Shown: positions 33,066 through 42,073, counted from the stretch's first letter. The stretch: 50,416 nt of DNA from Planctomycetota bacterium (GCA_023261505.1 JAHFOV010000008.1:1-50416); one strand, 5' to 3'. Notes: a model not told the origin generated them from the letters alone. Made by a program: numbers and translations.

Positions 33066-33323
33066 ATGATAAGATTCTGGAAAAAAATGACAATAAAGAA
33101 AAAGGTTAATAATGCCTCGCAAGCGTCAGAACTGGCAATGGGTTTTGTTAGAAAGATGGTACCCACCAGCAAGGCAAAAGAGGCACTGCTTGTTAGTGCT
33201 AAGAGGACGAATTCGCTTTGGGAAGTAAAAATTGGCGTCCTAGGAGACGAGCTACTTTTAAAAATTAACGACCAAGGAGAGATAGAAGAATATACTACGT
33301 CAAAAGGACCGTCTCCGATTTAG
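33066..33323 (+). CDS. Small uncharacterised protein, 85 residues
   Basis: The product is basic at the start, then has an alternating pattern (ASELAMGFVRKMVP, then SLWEVKIGVLGDELLLKINDQGEIEEYTT) that suggests one or two helices followed by a three-strand sheet, as in small PepSY- or GvpO-like domains. I do not recognise the family. Either ATG 33066 or ATG 33087 (preceded by GGAAAAA) could be the start. It lies between tRNA-Gln and glmU on the same strand, so it is probably co-transcribed with glmU. Confidence 0.6.
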   Translation: MIRFWKKMTIKKKVNNASQASELAMGFVRKMVPTSKAKEALLVSAKRTNSLWEVKIGVLGDELLLKINDQGEIEEYTTSKGPSPI

Positions 33324-33368
33324 CCGTCCGGCATAATGTAAGGAAAAAGCTGTGAAAGGTTTTATGAC

Positions 33369-34331
33369 GTGGAAAAACCAGGCTATGAACAAACGGCTGT
33401 AATATTAGCCGCTGGGAAGGGCACCCGTATGAATTCTCCTTACCCGAAGGTGCTCTTCAAACTGTGTGGACGTCCTCTTTTAGAATGGGTTGTAAAGGCT
33501 GTGCGCGAGGCAGGGGTGAAAAGGATAATAGTAGTGGTAGGTAGTTATAAAGAACAGGTGATAAAGACAGTGGAGAGACTCGGTGCTGAGTGGGTGGAGC
33601 AATCCCAACAACTTGGGACTGGTCATGCCTTAAAGGTCGCTAGCCCTCTGCTACACGGAAGTTATGGGGATGTATTTGTTCTCTGTGGCGATACGCCGTT
33701 GGTTAGGTCCAGAACATTAAGTATGTTATGCAAACATCATAGGGAGACTCAGGGCGATGTTACACTACTAACTACTTACCCAGAAGACCCTACTGGGTAT
33801 GGAAGAGTAATTAGAGATGGAAATGGGCGGGTAAGAAGGATAGTGGAAGAATTAGACCTCACCGAGAAGGAAAGGCAGACAAAAGAGGTAAATGCAGGTA
33901 TATATTGCTTTAAGGTTGGTTGCCTCTCAAAGGCACTGGAAGGGCTTACTCCCGAGAACAAAAAAGGGGAGTACTACTTAACTCAGGTGGTAGAACTCTT
34001 GAGCAATGGTGGTGGAAAAGTAGAGGCTATGCCTGTAAGGGATGCTAGAGAGCTTATTGGAATTAACTCTCAATACGATTTGGCCAGGCTTTCCCAAATA
34101 GCTAATGAGGCAACCCTGAAACGTCTTATGGATAATGGGGTTACTGTATTGGCTCCTGTCAACACCTTTGTAGAAGAAGGGGCTGAGATAGGAGAGGGTA
34201 CGGTTTTATATCCCTTTATCTACATCAGCAAGGGAGTTATAGTAGGCAAGGGTTGCCGAATAGGGTCCTTTGTATATCTGAAAGACGGTACCAGGCTCGG
34301 GGATGGTACCGAAATAGGTCCAGATCTCTAA
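33369..34331 (+). CDS. glmU: N-acetylglucosamine-1-phosphate uridylyltransferase, GlmU-type without full acetyltransferase domain
   Basis: The N-terminal Rossmann domain makes UDP-GlcNAc: VILAAGKGTRMNSPYPKVLFKL (12-33), QQLGTGHAL, LCGDTPLV, GYGRVIRD, VEEL and VNAGIY motifs are all present. Standard GlmU has about 455 residues, with a C-terminal left-handed helix that acetylates GlcN-1-P; here the protein is 320 residues, with only about four hexapeptide turns (VEEGAEIGEGTVLYPF to GDGTEIGPDL). The acetyltransferase active-site region is missing, so another enzyme must supply GlcNAc-1-P. GTG start. It heads the tightly packed glmU-prs-rplY-pth series. Confidence 0.9.
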   Translation: MEKPGYEQTAVILAAGKGTRMNSPYPKVLFKLCGRPLLEWVVKAVREAGVKRIIVVVGSYKEQVIKTVERLGAEWVEQSQQLGTGHALKVASPLLHGSYGDVFVLCGDTPLVRSRTLSMLCKHHRETQGDVTLLTTYPEDPTGYGRVIRDGNGRVRRIVEELDLTEKERQTKEVNAGIYCFKVGCLSKALEGLTPENKKGEYYLTQVVELLSNGGGKVEAMPVRDARELIGINSQYDLARLSQIANEATLKRLMDNGVTVLAPVNTFVEEGAEIGEGTVLYPFIYISKGVIVGKGCRIGSFVYLKDGTRLGDGTEIGPDL

Positions 34332-34351
34332 AATTTTACAGAGGGTGATTT

Positions 34352-35320
34352 ATGGATTCCAAGATGCTTATAGAAGGACTAAACAATTTAAAGGTATTTA
34401 CAGGGAATTCTAATCCTGCCCTAGCCCAGAAGATATGCGATTATTTAGACATACCGCTCGGGGATGCCTATGTCAGTCGTTTTCCAGATGGTGAGATAGA
34501 CGTAAAAGTAAACGAGGATATAAGAGGCACGGACGTCTTCCTGGTTCAATCAGTTTGCCCCCCGGTAAATGAGAACCTAATGGAGTTGTTGATAATGATT
34601 GACTGTTTGAAAAGGGCCTCTGCGGCAAGGATTACGGCAGTTATTCCTTATTATGGATATGCCAGAAAAGATAGAAAGGATGAAGGAAGGGTGCCAATCA
34701 CCGCCAAATTGGTGGCTAATCTTATTACAAAGGCGGGAGTAGATAGGGTGCTGGCCATGGATCTCCATGCCGCTCAGATCCAGGGCTTCTTTGACATCCC
34801 TGTAGATCACATTTATGCCTTCCCTGTATTATCTAATTACTACAGGGAATTAGATATCCCTGACGCTGTAGTAGTCTCCCCGGATGTGGGAGGTATAAAG
34901 ATAGCAAAGGCTTATTCTAAGAAATTGAATATAAGGATGGCCGTGGTAGATAAGAGAAGGATAGGGCCGGAGGAGACGGAGATAGGTTTTGTTATTGGAG
35001 AAGTGGAGGGGAAGAATGTAATAATGATAGATGACATAATCGCAACAGGGGGCTCCATAGTCCAGGCGGCTAGAGTGCTTAAGGATAAAGGAGCCAAGGG
35101 TATTTATGTAGGTACGACACATGCAATCCTGTGCGGTTCTGCTGCGCAAAAGCTGGCTGAAGCCCCGATAAAGGAAATAGCTGTTACAGATACCATTCCC
35201 CTAAATGATAGGGCTAAAGCCCTAGTGAAAAAAATAAAGGTATTGTCCATAGCGGGACTCCTGGGCGAGGCCATCAAGAGGATTCATACTAACCAGTCTG
35301 TCAGTGCGCTTTTCGTTTAA
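34352..35320 (+). CDS. prs: Ribose-phosphate pyrophosphokinase (PRPP synthetase)
   Basis: Prs makes PRPP from ribose-5-P and ATP for nucleotide, histidine and tryptophan synthesis. The 322-residue protein has FSG-like FTGNSNP, the RKDRKDEGRVPITAKLVANL flexible loop, DLHAAQIQGFFDIPVDH and the PRPP-binding VIMIDDIIATGGSI. Length is normal. It starts 20 nt after glmU, in the order glmU-prs-rplY-pth common in many bacteria. Confidence 0.97.
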   Translation: MDSKMLIEGLNNLKVFTGNSNPALAQKICDYLDIPLGDAYVSRFPDGEIDVKVNEDIRGTDVFLVQSVCPPVNENLMELLIMIDCLKRASAARITAVIPYYGYARKDRKDEGRVPITAKLVANLITKAGVDRVLAMDLHAAQIQGFFDIPVDHIYAFPVLSNYYRELDIPDAVVVSPDVGGIKIAKAYSKKLNIRMAVVDKRRIGPEETEIGFVIGEVEGKNVIMIDDIIATGGSIVQAARVLKDKGAKGIYVGTTHAILCGSAAQKLAEAPIKEIAVTDTIPLNDRAKALVKKIKVLSIAGLLGEAIKRIHTNQSVSALFV

Positions 35321-35332
35321 AGGGAGAGAAGG

Positions 35333-35974
35333 ATGGCAAAGAATGTTTTAGAGGCATTACCAAGAACCATTTTGGGCTCCAGGGCTTCAAGGAGGCTAAG
35401 GCGGGAGGAGAAGGTTCCTGCAGTCTTATATGGGTTGAATAGGGACAACATTCCTCTTTTTGTTGGGGAAAAAGCCCTTAAAGAAGTGCTCCGCTCAGGG
35501 TCAAAGATAATTAACCTTCATTGGGATAACCAGGAAGTGGTCTCTCTTATAAAAGATTTACAATACGATGCCATGGGTAGGGAGATACTTCATGCCGACT
35601 TTGTACGCATTGCTAGGGACAAGCTGATAGAGTTAAAAGTTCCCTTGGAGTTAAGGGGTACCCCTAAGGGTGTAGAAGAAGGTGGGGTTCTTGAACAGAC
35701 TTTAAGAGAAGTACTTGTGGAGTGTCTTCCCGCTGCCATTCCAGATAAAATATCGGTAGACGTCTCTGGATTAACTTTAGAGACCGCCCTTACCCTAAAG
35801 GATATTTCCCTACCTACAGGTGTAAAGATTGCCCATGAAAACCTTGACATAGCTGTAGCCATAGTTAGGAAGCCTGTGGAAGAGGTAGCAAAACCTGTCT
35901 CCGAAGAGGAAATAGAAAAGGAACCAGAGGTAATTACCAGGAAACCTAAGGAAGAGGAGGTAGAAGATACTTAA
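35333..35974 (+). CDS. rplY: 50S ribosomal protein L25, long (CTC/TL5) form
   Basis: L25 binds 5S rRNA. The 213-residue form has the N-terminal 5S-binding domain (RASRRLRREEKVPAVLYG, about 18-35) and the C-terminal CTC beta domain (VPLELRGTPKGVEEGGVLEQTL, about 103-124), ending in an acidic tail rich in Glu. GGGAGAGAAGG precedes the ATG. Confidence 0.95.
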   Translation: MAKNVLEALPRTILGSRASRRLRREEKVPAVLYGLNRDNIPLFVGEKALKEVLRSGSKIINLHWDNQEVVSLIKDLQYDAMGREILHADFVRIARDKLIELKVPLELRGTPKGVEEGGVLEQTLREVLVECLPAAIPDKISVDVSGLTLETALTLKDISLPTGVKIAHENLDIAVAIVRKPVEEVAKPVSEEEIEKEPEVITRKPKEEEVEDT

Positions 35975-35980
35975 GCCCTC

Positions 35981-36535
35981 ATGAAGATAGTGGTGGGCCT
36001 GGGGAACCCAGGCCCTAAGTATATTAAAACCAGACACAATGTGGGTTTTATGGTCGTGGAGAGATTGGCAGAGAAGTTAGGAATAAAAGTAGAAAGTAAG
36101 CGTTTCCATGCCCTTGCGGGAGAAGAGGTGGTAAATGGTGAAAACCTTTTACTGGTAAAACCTCTTACCTACGTAAACGAAAGCGGCCGCACGGTTAAAG
36201 AACTCCAGAAAAACTACTCTTGCCCTTTGGACTCAATAATGGTAATCTGTGACGATTTGAACCTACCTTTGGGCAAGTTGAGGATAAGGAGAAAAGGTTC
36301 CAGTGGTGGTCATAATGGGTTAGAGTCTATTATTTCTCACCTAGAAAGTGAAGACTTCCCACGCCTAAGGATAGGTATTGGTCATCCCCCTCATGGGGAG
36401 GCTAGGGAGTATGTCCTCTCTCCATTTCTAAAGGGGGAAGGAGAGGTTCTGGAGGAGGGCTTAGAAAGGGCATGCGAGGCCCTGTTGGAATGGATGCGAG
36501 AGGGAATAGAGGTTTGTATGAAGAGGTTTAATTAG
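35981..36535 (+). CDS. pth: Peptidyl-tRNA hydrolase
   Basis: Pth releases peptides from prematurely dropped peptidyl-tRNA. The 184-residue protein has VGLGNPGPKYIKTRHNVGF with the catalytic His (near 20), KPLTYVNESG, VICDDLNLPLGKLRIRRKGSSGGHNGL and the IGIGHP segment. It starts 6 nt after rplY; the ribosome site must lie in the rplY tail (GAAGAGGAGG). Confidence 0.97.
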   Translation: MKIVVGLGNPGPKYIKTRHNVGFMVVERLAEKLGIKVESKRFHALAGEEVVNGENLLLVKPLTYVNESGRTVKELQKNYSCPLDSIMVICDDLNLPLGKLRIRRKGSSGGHNGLESIISHLESEDFPRLRIGIGHPPHGEAREYVLSPFLKGEGEVLEEGLERACEALLEWMREGIEVCMKRFN

Positions 36536-36549
36536 AAGGAGTAAATAAC

Positions 36550-36891
36550 TTGAGAACCTATGAGGCGATGTTTCTCGTTGATAACACCGTGGCCACTAAT
36601 GATTGGGATGGGGCCGTAAGACACGTACAGGAAATCCTTCAAAAAGGTGGGGCCAAGGTACTAAATGTGGAGAAATGGGCAGAGAGGAAGTTAGCCTATA
36701 AGGTAGGCCCTCACAAAAGAGGTACCTACATGCTTGTATATTTTGAGGCGCCAGTGGGGTCTATCGCTACGATACGAAGGGAGTGTCAACTCTCAGAGAC
36801 TATTGTTAGGAGTCTTATACTCAAGGTGGAGAAGAAAACCGTACCGTCCGTCAAGGAACAACCCACCAGTCCTGCAACAGTAAGCACCTAA
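36550..36891 (+). CDS. rpsF: 30S ribosomal protein S6
   Basis: The 113-residue protein matches S6 (RTYEAMFLVDN, EKWAERKLAYKVGPHKRGTYMLVYFEA). S6 binds 16S rRNA together with S18, whose genes follow. The start is TTG at 36550 with AAGGAG nine bases upstream; no ATG is available at the conserved N-terminus. Confidence 0.96.
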   Translation: MRTYEAMFLVDNTVATNDWDGAVRHVQEILQKGGAKVLNVEKWAERKLAYKVGPHKRGTYMLVYFEAPVGSIATIRRECQLSETIVRSLILKVEKKTVPSVKEQPTSPATVST

Positions 36892-36925
36892 AGTCAAACA
36901 TTTGGTGTTAAAGAGTTAAACAGGT

Positions 36926-37336
36926 ATGGCAAGCCTTAACAAAGTATTCCTGATGGGTAGGCTTACTAGAGACCCTGAGCTACGGTACACCCCTCAAGGG
37001 ACAGCGGTGGTCAGCTTTAGAATGGCCATCTCAAGGAATTGGACCACTCCTACTGGAGAATCTAAGGAGGATACATGTTTTGTGGATATTAACATGTTTG
37101 GCCGTAGGGCAGAGGTTATCAGCCAATATTTCTCTAAAGGCGACCCTATTTTTATAGAAGGTAGACTTCAGTACCGCCAGTGGGAGTCCAAAGAGGGGCA
37201 GAAAATGAGCGCCCACAGGGTTATAGCCGAAAATTTTGAGTTCGTCGGTACCACAAAGAAGCGGATTCCTGAGACAGGCGTGGAACCTGCTAACCCGCAA
37301 AAACCAGATATCAACGAGGAAGAGATTCCTTTTTAA
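36926..37336 (+). CDS. ssb: Single-stranded DNA-binding protein
   Basis: The 136-residue protein has an N-terminal OB fold (NKVFLMGRLTRDPELRYTPQGTAV, FVDINMFGRRAEV, KGDPIFIEGRLQYRQWE) and the acidic C-terminal tip DINEEEIPF that recruits replication partners. It lies between rpsF and rpsR, the classical order. The last base of its TAA is the first base of an ATG (TAATG), the relic of the original rpsR start. Confidence 0.97.
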   Translation: MASLNKVFLMGRLTRDPELRYTPQGTAVVSFRMAISRNWTTPTGESKEDTCFVDINMFGRRAEVISQYFSKGDPIFIEGRLQYRQWESKEGQKMSAHRVIAENFEFVGTTKKRIPETGVEPANPQKPDINEEEIPF

Positions 37337-37357
37337 TGTACTTTTGAAAAGAAATTC

Positions 37358-37585
37358 ATGATAAAAAGAAATAACAGATATAGTAAGATATGTCGTTTCT
37401 GCAAGATGGGTGTAAAAGAAGTAGATTATAAAGACCTAACCAATATTCAAAAGCTCATAGGGTCTCGAGGAAGGCTTTTTTCCAGAAAGCGTTCAGGAAA
37501 TTGTGCCACGCATCAACGCTCTACCAAACAAGCCATAAAAAGGGCAAGGTTTATGGCCCTATTGCCCTTTACGGAACATAGATAA
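37358..37585 (+). CDS. rpsR: 30S ribosomal protein S18, copy 1
   Basis: The 75-residue S18 has CRFCKMGVKEVDYKDL with a zinc-type C-x2-C, and KRSGNCATHQRSTKQAIKRARFMALLPF. The start appears shifted: relative to copy 2 there is one additional base after the ancestral TAATG (37336-37338), which now opens only ATG-TAC-TTT-TGA. The gene uses a later ATG, giving MIKRNNRYSKIC. The ribosome site before this ATG is poor (GAAAAGAAA). Confidence 0.92.
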   Translation: MIKRNNRYSKICRFCKMGVKEVDYKDLTNIQKLIGSRGRLFSRKRSGNCATHQRSTKQAIKRARFMALLPFTEHR

Positions 37586-37603
37586 GGAGGAGATTCCTTT
37601 TTA

Positions 37604-37846
37604 ATGAACTACGAAAAGAGAACCACGCTAAAAAGGCTTACCAGATATAGTAAAAAATGTCGTTTCTGTAAGATGAGCATAAAAGAAGTGGATTATAAGG
37701 ACCTTGCTAATCTTCAAAAGCTTGCAGGTTCTCAAGGAAGGCTTTTTTCCAGAAAGCGTTCAGGAAATTGTGCCACGCATCAACGCTCAACCAAAAGGGC
37801 CTTAAAAAGGGCGAGATTTTTGGCCCTCTTACCCTTTAGCGATTAG
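37604..37846 (+). CDS. rpsR: 30S ribosomal protein S18, copy 2
   Basis: The 80-residue S18 has the same zinc-type CRFCKMSIKEVDYKDL and KRSGNCATHQRSTKRALKRARFLALLPF motifs. It keeps the original-style start (TTTTTAATGAACTAC) and has a strong AAGGAGGAG upstream, so it is probably the better translated copy. Both copies are C+ (cysteine-containing), unlike the C+/C- pairs that respond to zinc in other bacteria. Confidence 0.94.
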   Translation: MNYEKRTTLKRLTRYSKKCRFCKMSIKEVDYKDLANLQKLAGSQGRLFSRKRSGNCATHQRSTKRALKRARFLALLPFSD

Positions 37847-37859
37847 AAAGGTGCTTCCA

Positions 37860-38306
37860 ATGCAAGTCATCCTAATGAAGAACATAGATAAACTGGGCGA
37901 TATAGGGGCCATAGTAAATGTTGCTGATGGTTATGCAAGAAACTATCTCTTGCCTAGGGGGTTTGCTGCTGCGGTCACCCAGGCAAAAATTCAAGAAGCA
38001 CAGATTAGAAAGAAAAAAGAAGAAGTCGTAATGTCACAGGAGATAAAAGACTTCCAGACACTGGCCAAAGAGATTTCCGGTAAAGAATTCATCGTTAAGA
38101 TAAAAGCCACGGAGGAAGGAAAACTTTTTGGTTCTATAAGCCCAGCCGTTATAAGCCAGGAACTTTCAAAACAAGGTTATTCTGTAGAAGAATCTGCTGT
38201 GGCCCTGGAAGAAAACATAAAGGAATGTGGCACTTATACCATTAGGATCAATCTTAAACACGGTGTTACGGCCCAGATAAAACTTTCCGTTGTAAAGGAG
38301 GAGTAG
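37860..38306 (+). CDS. rplI: 50S ribosomal protein L9
   Basis: The 148-residue protein begins MQVILMKNIDKLGDIGAIVNVADGYARNYLLPRGFA, the L9 N-terminal domain, followed by the long connecting helix and the C-terminal RNA-binding domain. The ATG at 37860 is preferred over a GTG three codons upstream because GAAAGG is then properly spaced and the family begins at this Met. Confidence 0.96.
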   Translation: MQVILMKNIDKLGDIGAIVNVADGYARNYLLPRGFAAAVTQAKIQEAQIRKKKEEVVMSQEIKDFQTLAKEISGKEFIVKIKATEEGKLFGSISPAVISQELSKQGYSVEESAVALEENIKECGTYTIRINLKHGVTAQIKLSVVKEE

Positions 38307-38331
38307 TTCTTTTTAGAAAGTCACACGTATC

Positions 38332-39660
38332 ATGGCGATAGAACTAATAGAAAAATTGCCACCTCATAGTGTAGAGGCAGAGGCAAGCCTCCTCGGGGCA
38401 ATGCTGTTAGACAATGGGGTAATAGACGTTATCCTGCAGTATGTGAATAAGGACAGCTTTTACAAGACTGCCCACAGGGAACTCTTCGAAACAATAATCG
38501 AACTCCATGAGAAAGGACAGGGTGTAGACCCGTTACTCCTTAAAGAAGAGCTAAAGCGCAAGGGGACACTGGAACAAGTAGGGGAACTGGAATATCTCAT
38601 GGAGTTAGAGGAGTCCGTCCATGCGGTAGCTAATGCTGAGTACTATGCCCGCCTGGTGAGGGATATTTCAGTTAAGAGGGGTTTAATTGAGGCGGCAATA
38701 AAGATTAAAAAAGAGGCTTATAATAGCAAAGAAGATTTGGATGAAATCCTCGACAAATCCGAGAGACTCATCTTTGAACTGGCCCAGAAAAGGTTCAATA
38801 AGGAGACCTCACACATTGCTGACCTTATAAGCGAGACCTTTCATATACTGCAAAAAGGAGAGGAAGGGAAGCTTATTGGTCTCTCTACGGGCTTCAAAGA
38901 CCTCAATGACCTTACCTGCGGTCTCCAACCTTCTCAGCTAATCGTGGTGGCAGGCAGGCCCAGCATGGGTAAAACCAGTTTTGTTCTGAATATTGTAGAG
39001 CATGTGGGGGTGATGGAGAAGGTGCCTGTAGTGTTTTTCTCTCTTGAGATGTCAGCCCAGCAGCTTGTACAAAACGTGCTCTGTTCCTCGGCTAAATTGA
39101 ATGCCCATCATGTCCGTAAAAGATGCATCTCCAGAGACGAATGGACCAAGCTTACAGCAGCTGCCAGCTTCATTACAGATGCGCCTATCTTCATAGATGA
39201 CAGTCCCGGGCTCACCATTATGGAGCTAAGGGCTAAGGCCCGAAGGCTGAAGGCTCAGAAAGGGATAAAACTGGTGGCGGTCGATTATTTACAGCTCTTG
39301 GACCCCCCCAGGGCTGAGAATCGCCAGCAAGAGGTCTCCATCATCTCCAGGGGATTGAAGGCCTTGGCCAGAGAGCTGGAGGTGCCTGTTATAGCAATTT
39401 CGCAGTTGAATAGGGCTGTAGAAGCCAGGGAGGATCACAGACCCAGGATGTCCGACCTCAGGGAATCAGGTTCTATTGAACAAGATGCAGACCTGGTTCT
39501 TCTTCTTCACAGGGAGGGCATGTACGACCCGGAGAAGAACCCCAGATTAACCGAAGTGATAATAGCCAAGCAGAGAAATGGCCCTACCGATACAGTAAAG
39601 CTCACTTTCCTTACTGAATGCATGCGTTTTGAGAGTGCCACTTGTGATGAGAATTTGTGA
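38332..39660 (+). CDS. dnaB: Replicative DNA helicase
   Basis: The 442-residue protein has the DnaB N-terminal domain (PPHSVEAEASLLGAMLLDN), Walker A AGRPSMGKTSF (about 206-216), VVFFSLEMSAQQLVQ, Walker B LVAVDYLQLLDPP, and the SDLRESGSIEQDADLVLLLHRE motif. It unwinds DNA at the replication fork. It carries no intein and has normal length. It follows rplI in the order rpsF-ssb-rpsR-rplI-dnaB. Confidence 0.97.
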   Translation: MAIELIEKLPPHSVEAEASLLGAMLLDNGVIDVILQYVNKDSFYKTAHRELFETIIELHEKGQGVDPLLLKEELKRKGTLEQVGELEYLMELEESVHAVANAEYYARLVRDISVKRGLIEAAIKIKKEAYNSKEDLDEILDKSERLIFELAQKRFNKETSHIADLISETFHILQKGEEGKLIGLSTGFKDLNDLTCGLQPSQLIVVAGRPSMGKTSFVLNIVEHVGVMEKVPVVFFSLEMSAQQLVQNVLCSSAKLNAHHVRKRCISRDEWTKLTAAASFITDAPIFIDDSPGLTIMELRAKARRLKAQKGIKLVAVDYLQLLDPPRAENRQQEVSIISRGLKALARELEVPVIAISQLNRAVEAREDHRPRMSDLRESGSIEQDADLVLLLHREGMYDPEKNPRLTEVIIAKQRNGPTDTVKLTFLTECMRFESATCDENL

Positions 39661-39672
39661 AGAAGGCATGGA

Positions 39673-42036
39673 ATGGGTCACCCCAAAAGATGGCACCTTA
39701 TCCTGCTTCTTCCGCTAGCCCTTTATCTTGTTGGAGGGGAATACGTGCTTGTTCAGGCGGCAGAAAAGGCTAAAATCATAAGAACAATAGACATAAAAGG
39801 AAACAAGCGTGTGGGGACAGCTGCCATAAAAGGGGCTGTAAAACTCAAAGAGGGAGATGTTTATAATACGGAGGCCGTATCGCAGGACGTTTCTAGCATA
39901 TGGGCTATGGGCTATTTTGATAACGTAGAAGTCATCCTTGAAGATTACGAGGATGGTCTTAAATTAACCTTCTTGGTTACCGAGAGGCCCATTATAAAGG
40001 CAATTATTTTTGAAGGTAATAAGGAGTTGGGCAAGGGAAAACTGGAAGAGGCACTGGAGCTGAAAGAAGGAGATTACCTCAAATATTACCTGGTAAAACT
40101 AGGGCAGGAGAATATTAAAGAGCTTTACCTAAAGAAGGGTTTTCAGTTTGTTGATATAGACAGTGAAATAAGAAAGCTCGATGGGGAGGCAGAGGTGGTG
40201 TATAGGATAGTAGAAGGCCCTAAGGCCACCATCCAGGAGATAAAGTTTCTTGGTAACACTGCTTTCTCCTCCAGAAAACTCCGCAAGCAGATCAAGACTC
40301 GCAAGAGGCGTTTCCCGACACTGCTTTTCAAAGGTGTCTTTGATAGCGAAAAGTTTGAAGATGATAAAGAAAAACTACGCGACTTCTATGTAGATAGAGG
40401 CTGGCTGGATGTGAAGGTAGATGGAAAATTGACTTACAGCCCCGACAGGTCGGACATTTATGTAACTTTCGTCCTGGAGGAAGGGGAAAGATACTATGTT
40501 AATGAGATAACTGTGAAGGGCAACAAATTATTTACAACTCAGGAACTCCTGGAGATGATGAGGCTAAAGAAAGGCGAACCCTTTCTACCACCACGTCTAG
40601 AGCAAGATTCCAAGGAAGTCAGAACGCTGTATGGAGAGCAAGGTTTTATTAACGCTGTGGTGAGTGCGAAGCGTTCATACAATCCACTTGAAGCCACAGT
40701 AAATGTATCTTACGAGCTAACAGAAGGACAGAGGGTGTTCATTGAAGAGGTAAGGATAACAGGTAATGAGAGGACCAAGGATAATGTAATAAGGAGAGAG
40801 TTGAGTTTTTTGCCAGGGGAGAGATTTGACAGCGTAAAGATACGTGAAAGCAGCGAAAGACTGCAAGCCACAGGCTATTTTGATACACAATCCCCTGCAC
40901 CTGTAAATATTTACCCTGAATCGGGAAGTAAGCCTGATTTGTCTAACGTCGCCGTGGAGGTGAAAGAAGGACGAAGTGGACTACTGAGATTGGGCGGGGG
41001 ATTTGGTGTTAATTCTGGTCTCTTTGGAGACATCTCTTACACTGATAGAAACTTCAACATTTTTGACCCTCCTAAGAGTTTGCATGATTTCATTGCCGGT
41101 AATGCCTTCCGAGGAGCAGGACATGTATTAAACCTTAAATTCAGCCCAGGTCTACGAAGAACTGAAGCAATCCTTTCGTTAACAAATCCTTCTATCTTTG
41201 ACTCCCCGTATTCCGCGGGCGGGTCCTTTTTCTTCTTTACCAGAGGAAGAGAAGATTTTACTGAGGAACGAAAGGGCGCGCGCTTCAGCATTGGGAGAAT
41301 GATTACAAAGAATACCAATATCTCTCTTTCGCCAGGAATTGAAGACATCATTGTTAAAGATGTGGATGTTAGTGCCCCCAAGGAGATAAAAGACCTGGAG
41401 GGTAGCTTAACCAAGCTTGGTGCAGAGTTGAGAATAGCCAGAGACACCAGGGATAACCCCATGTTCCCCACGAGAGGTTCCCTTGTGGATACTTCCATAG
41501 AAGGGTCTGGCTTGGATGTTAGTATATGGAGGTTCGTGGTGTCAGGCACTAAGTTCAAGACTATCTTCGAATCCCCACGCTGGGGAAAACACGTGTTGGC
41601 TCTGAAAGGCAGCGTCGGAGTAGTAAGACCCCATTCAGGGGAAAAGGAAGTACCTATCTTTGAAAGATTCTTTGCAGGAGGCGCCGGTTCTATAAGAGGC
41701 TTTGATTTTAGGGGAGTGTCCCCGGTGGATACTGGCACTGGAGCACCTGTACAGGTCGGGGGAGAGGACATCATCCTAGCGGGAATTGAAGATGATTTCC
41801 CCATCGTCAAAAGGTTCCTCTACGGCGCATTTTTTCTGGATATAGGTAAGGCCGACAATAAGCTTGACTTTAGTAGGATGAGGGCCTCTATAGGACCAGG
41901 GGTAAGGGTTACCTTGCCCTTTTTTGGACGAATGTCTATAGGTTTAGACCTTGGTATTCCTATTATGAAAGAGCCCGAAGACCGCACCAAGTTAATAACT
42001 ATTAACATTGGTGGTCCTGGATCTGGGGCTTATTAG
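39673..42036 (+). CDS. bamA: Outer membrane protein assembly factor BamA
   Basis: The 787-residue protein has a signal peptide (about 1-29), five POTRA repeats (about 35-400, each starting with a IKGNK/FEGNK/FLGNT/VKGNK/ITGNE-type turn) and a C-terminal 16-strand barrel domain (about 430-787) with the conserved FFAGGAGSIRGFDFRG loop (about 670-685). It ends with an aromatic residue (Tyr) as outer-membrane proteins do. BamA inserts beta-barrels, so this organism has a true outer membrane. skp and lpxC follow, the classical arrangement. Confidence 0.96.
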   Translation: MGHPKRWHLILLLPLALYLVGGEYVLVQAAEKAKIIRTIDIKGNKRVGTAAIKGAVKLKEGDVYNTEAVSQDVSSIWAMGYFDNVEVILEDYEDGLKLTFLVTERPIIKAIIFEGNKELGKGKLEEALELKEGDYLKYYLVKLGQENIKELYLKKGFQFVDIDSEIRKLDGEAEVVYRIVEGPKATIQEIKFLGNTAFSSRKLRKQIKTRKRRFPTLLFKGVFDSEKFEDDKEKLRDFYVDRGWLDVKVDGKLTYSPDRSDIYVTFVLEEGERYYVNEITVKGNKLFTTQELLEMMRLKKGEPFLPPRLEQDSKEVRTLYGEQGFINAVVSAKRSYNPLEATVNVSYELTEGQRVFIEEVRITGNERTKDNVIRRELSFLPGERFDSVKIRESSERLQATGYFDTQSPAPVNIYPESGSKPDLSNVAVEVKEGRSGLLRLGGGFGVNSGLFGDISYTDRNFNIFDPPKSLHDFIAGNAFRGAGHVLNLKFSPGLRRTEAILSLTNPSIFDSPYSAGGSFFFFTRGREDFTEERKGARFSIGRMITKNTNISLSPGIEDIIVKDVDVSAPKEIKDLEGSLTKLGAELRIARDTRDNPMFPTRGSLVDTSIEGSGLDVSIWRFVVSGTKFKTIFESPRWGKHVLALKGSVGVVRPHSGEKEVPIFERFFAGGAGSIRGFDFRGVSPVDTGTGAPVQVGGEDIILAGIEDDFPIVKRFLYGAFFLDIGKADNKLDFSRMRASIGPGVRVTLPFFGRMSIGLDLGIPIMKEPEDRTKLITINIGGPGSGAY

Positions 42037-42073
42037 GGATTTAAACAAAGTAATGAAGGAAAGGAAAAGAACT

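Larger units (their letters stand above)
37323..37858 (+). repeat. Tandem duplication covering the ssb end and rpsR (unit 268 bp)
   Basis: The sequence AGATTCCTTTTTAATG, which ends ssb and contains the TAATG junction, occurs at 37323 and again at 37591. What follows in each copy is an S18 gene; long segments, including about 50 nt around CCAGAAAGCGTTCAGGAAAT, are identical or nearly so. The offset is 268 nt at the left edge and one base different further in, owing to a 1-nt indel near the first start codon. Confidence 0.88.
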
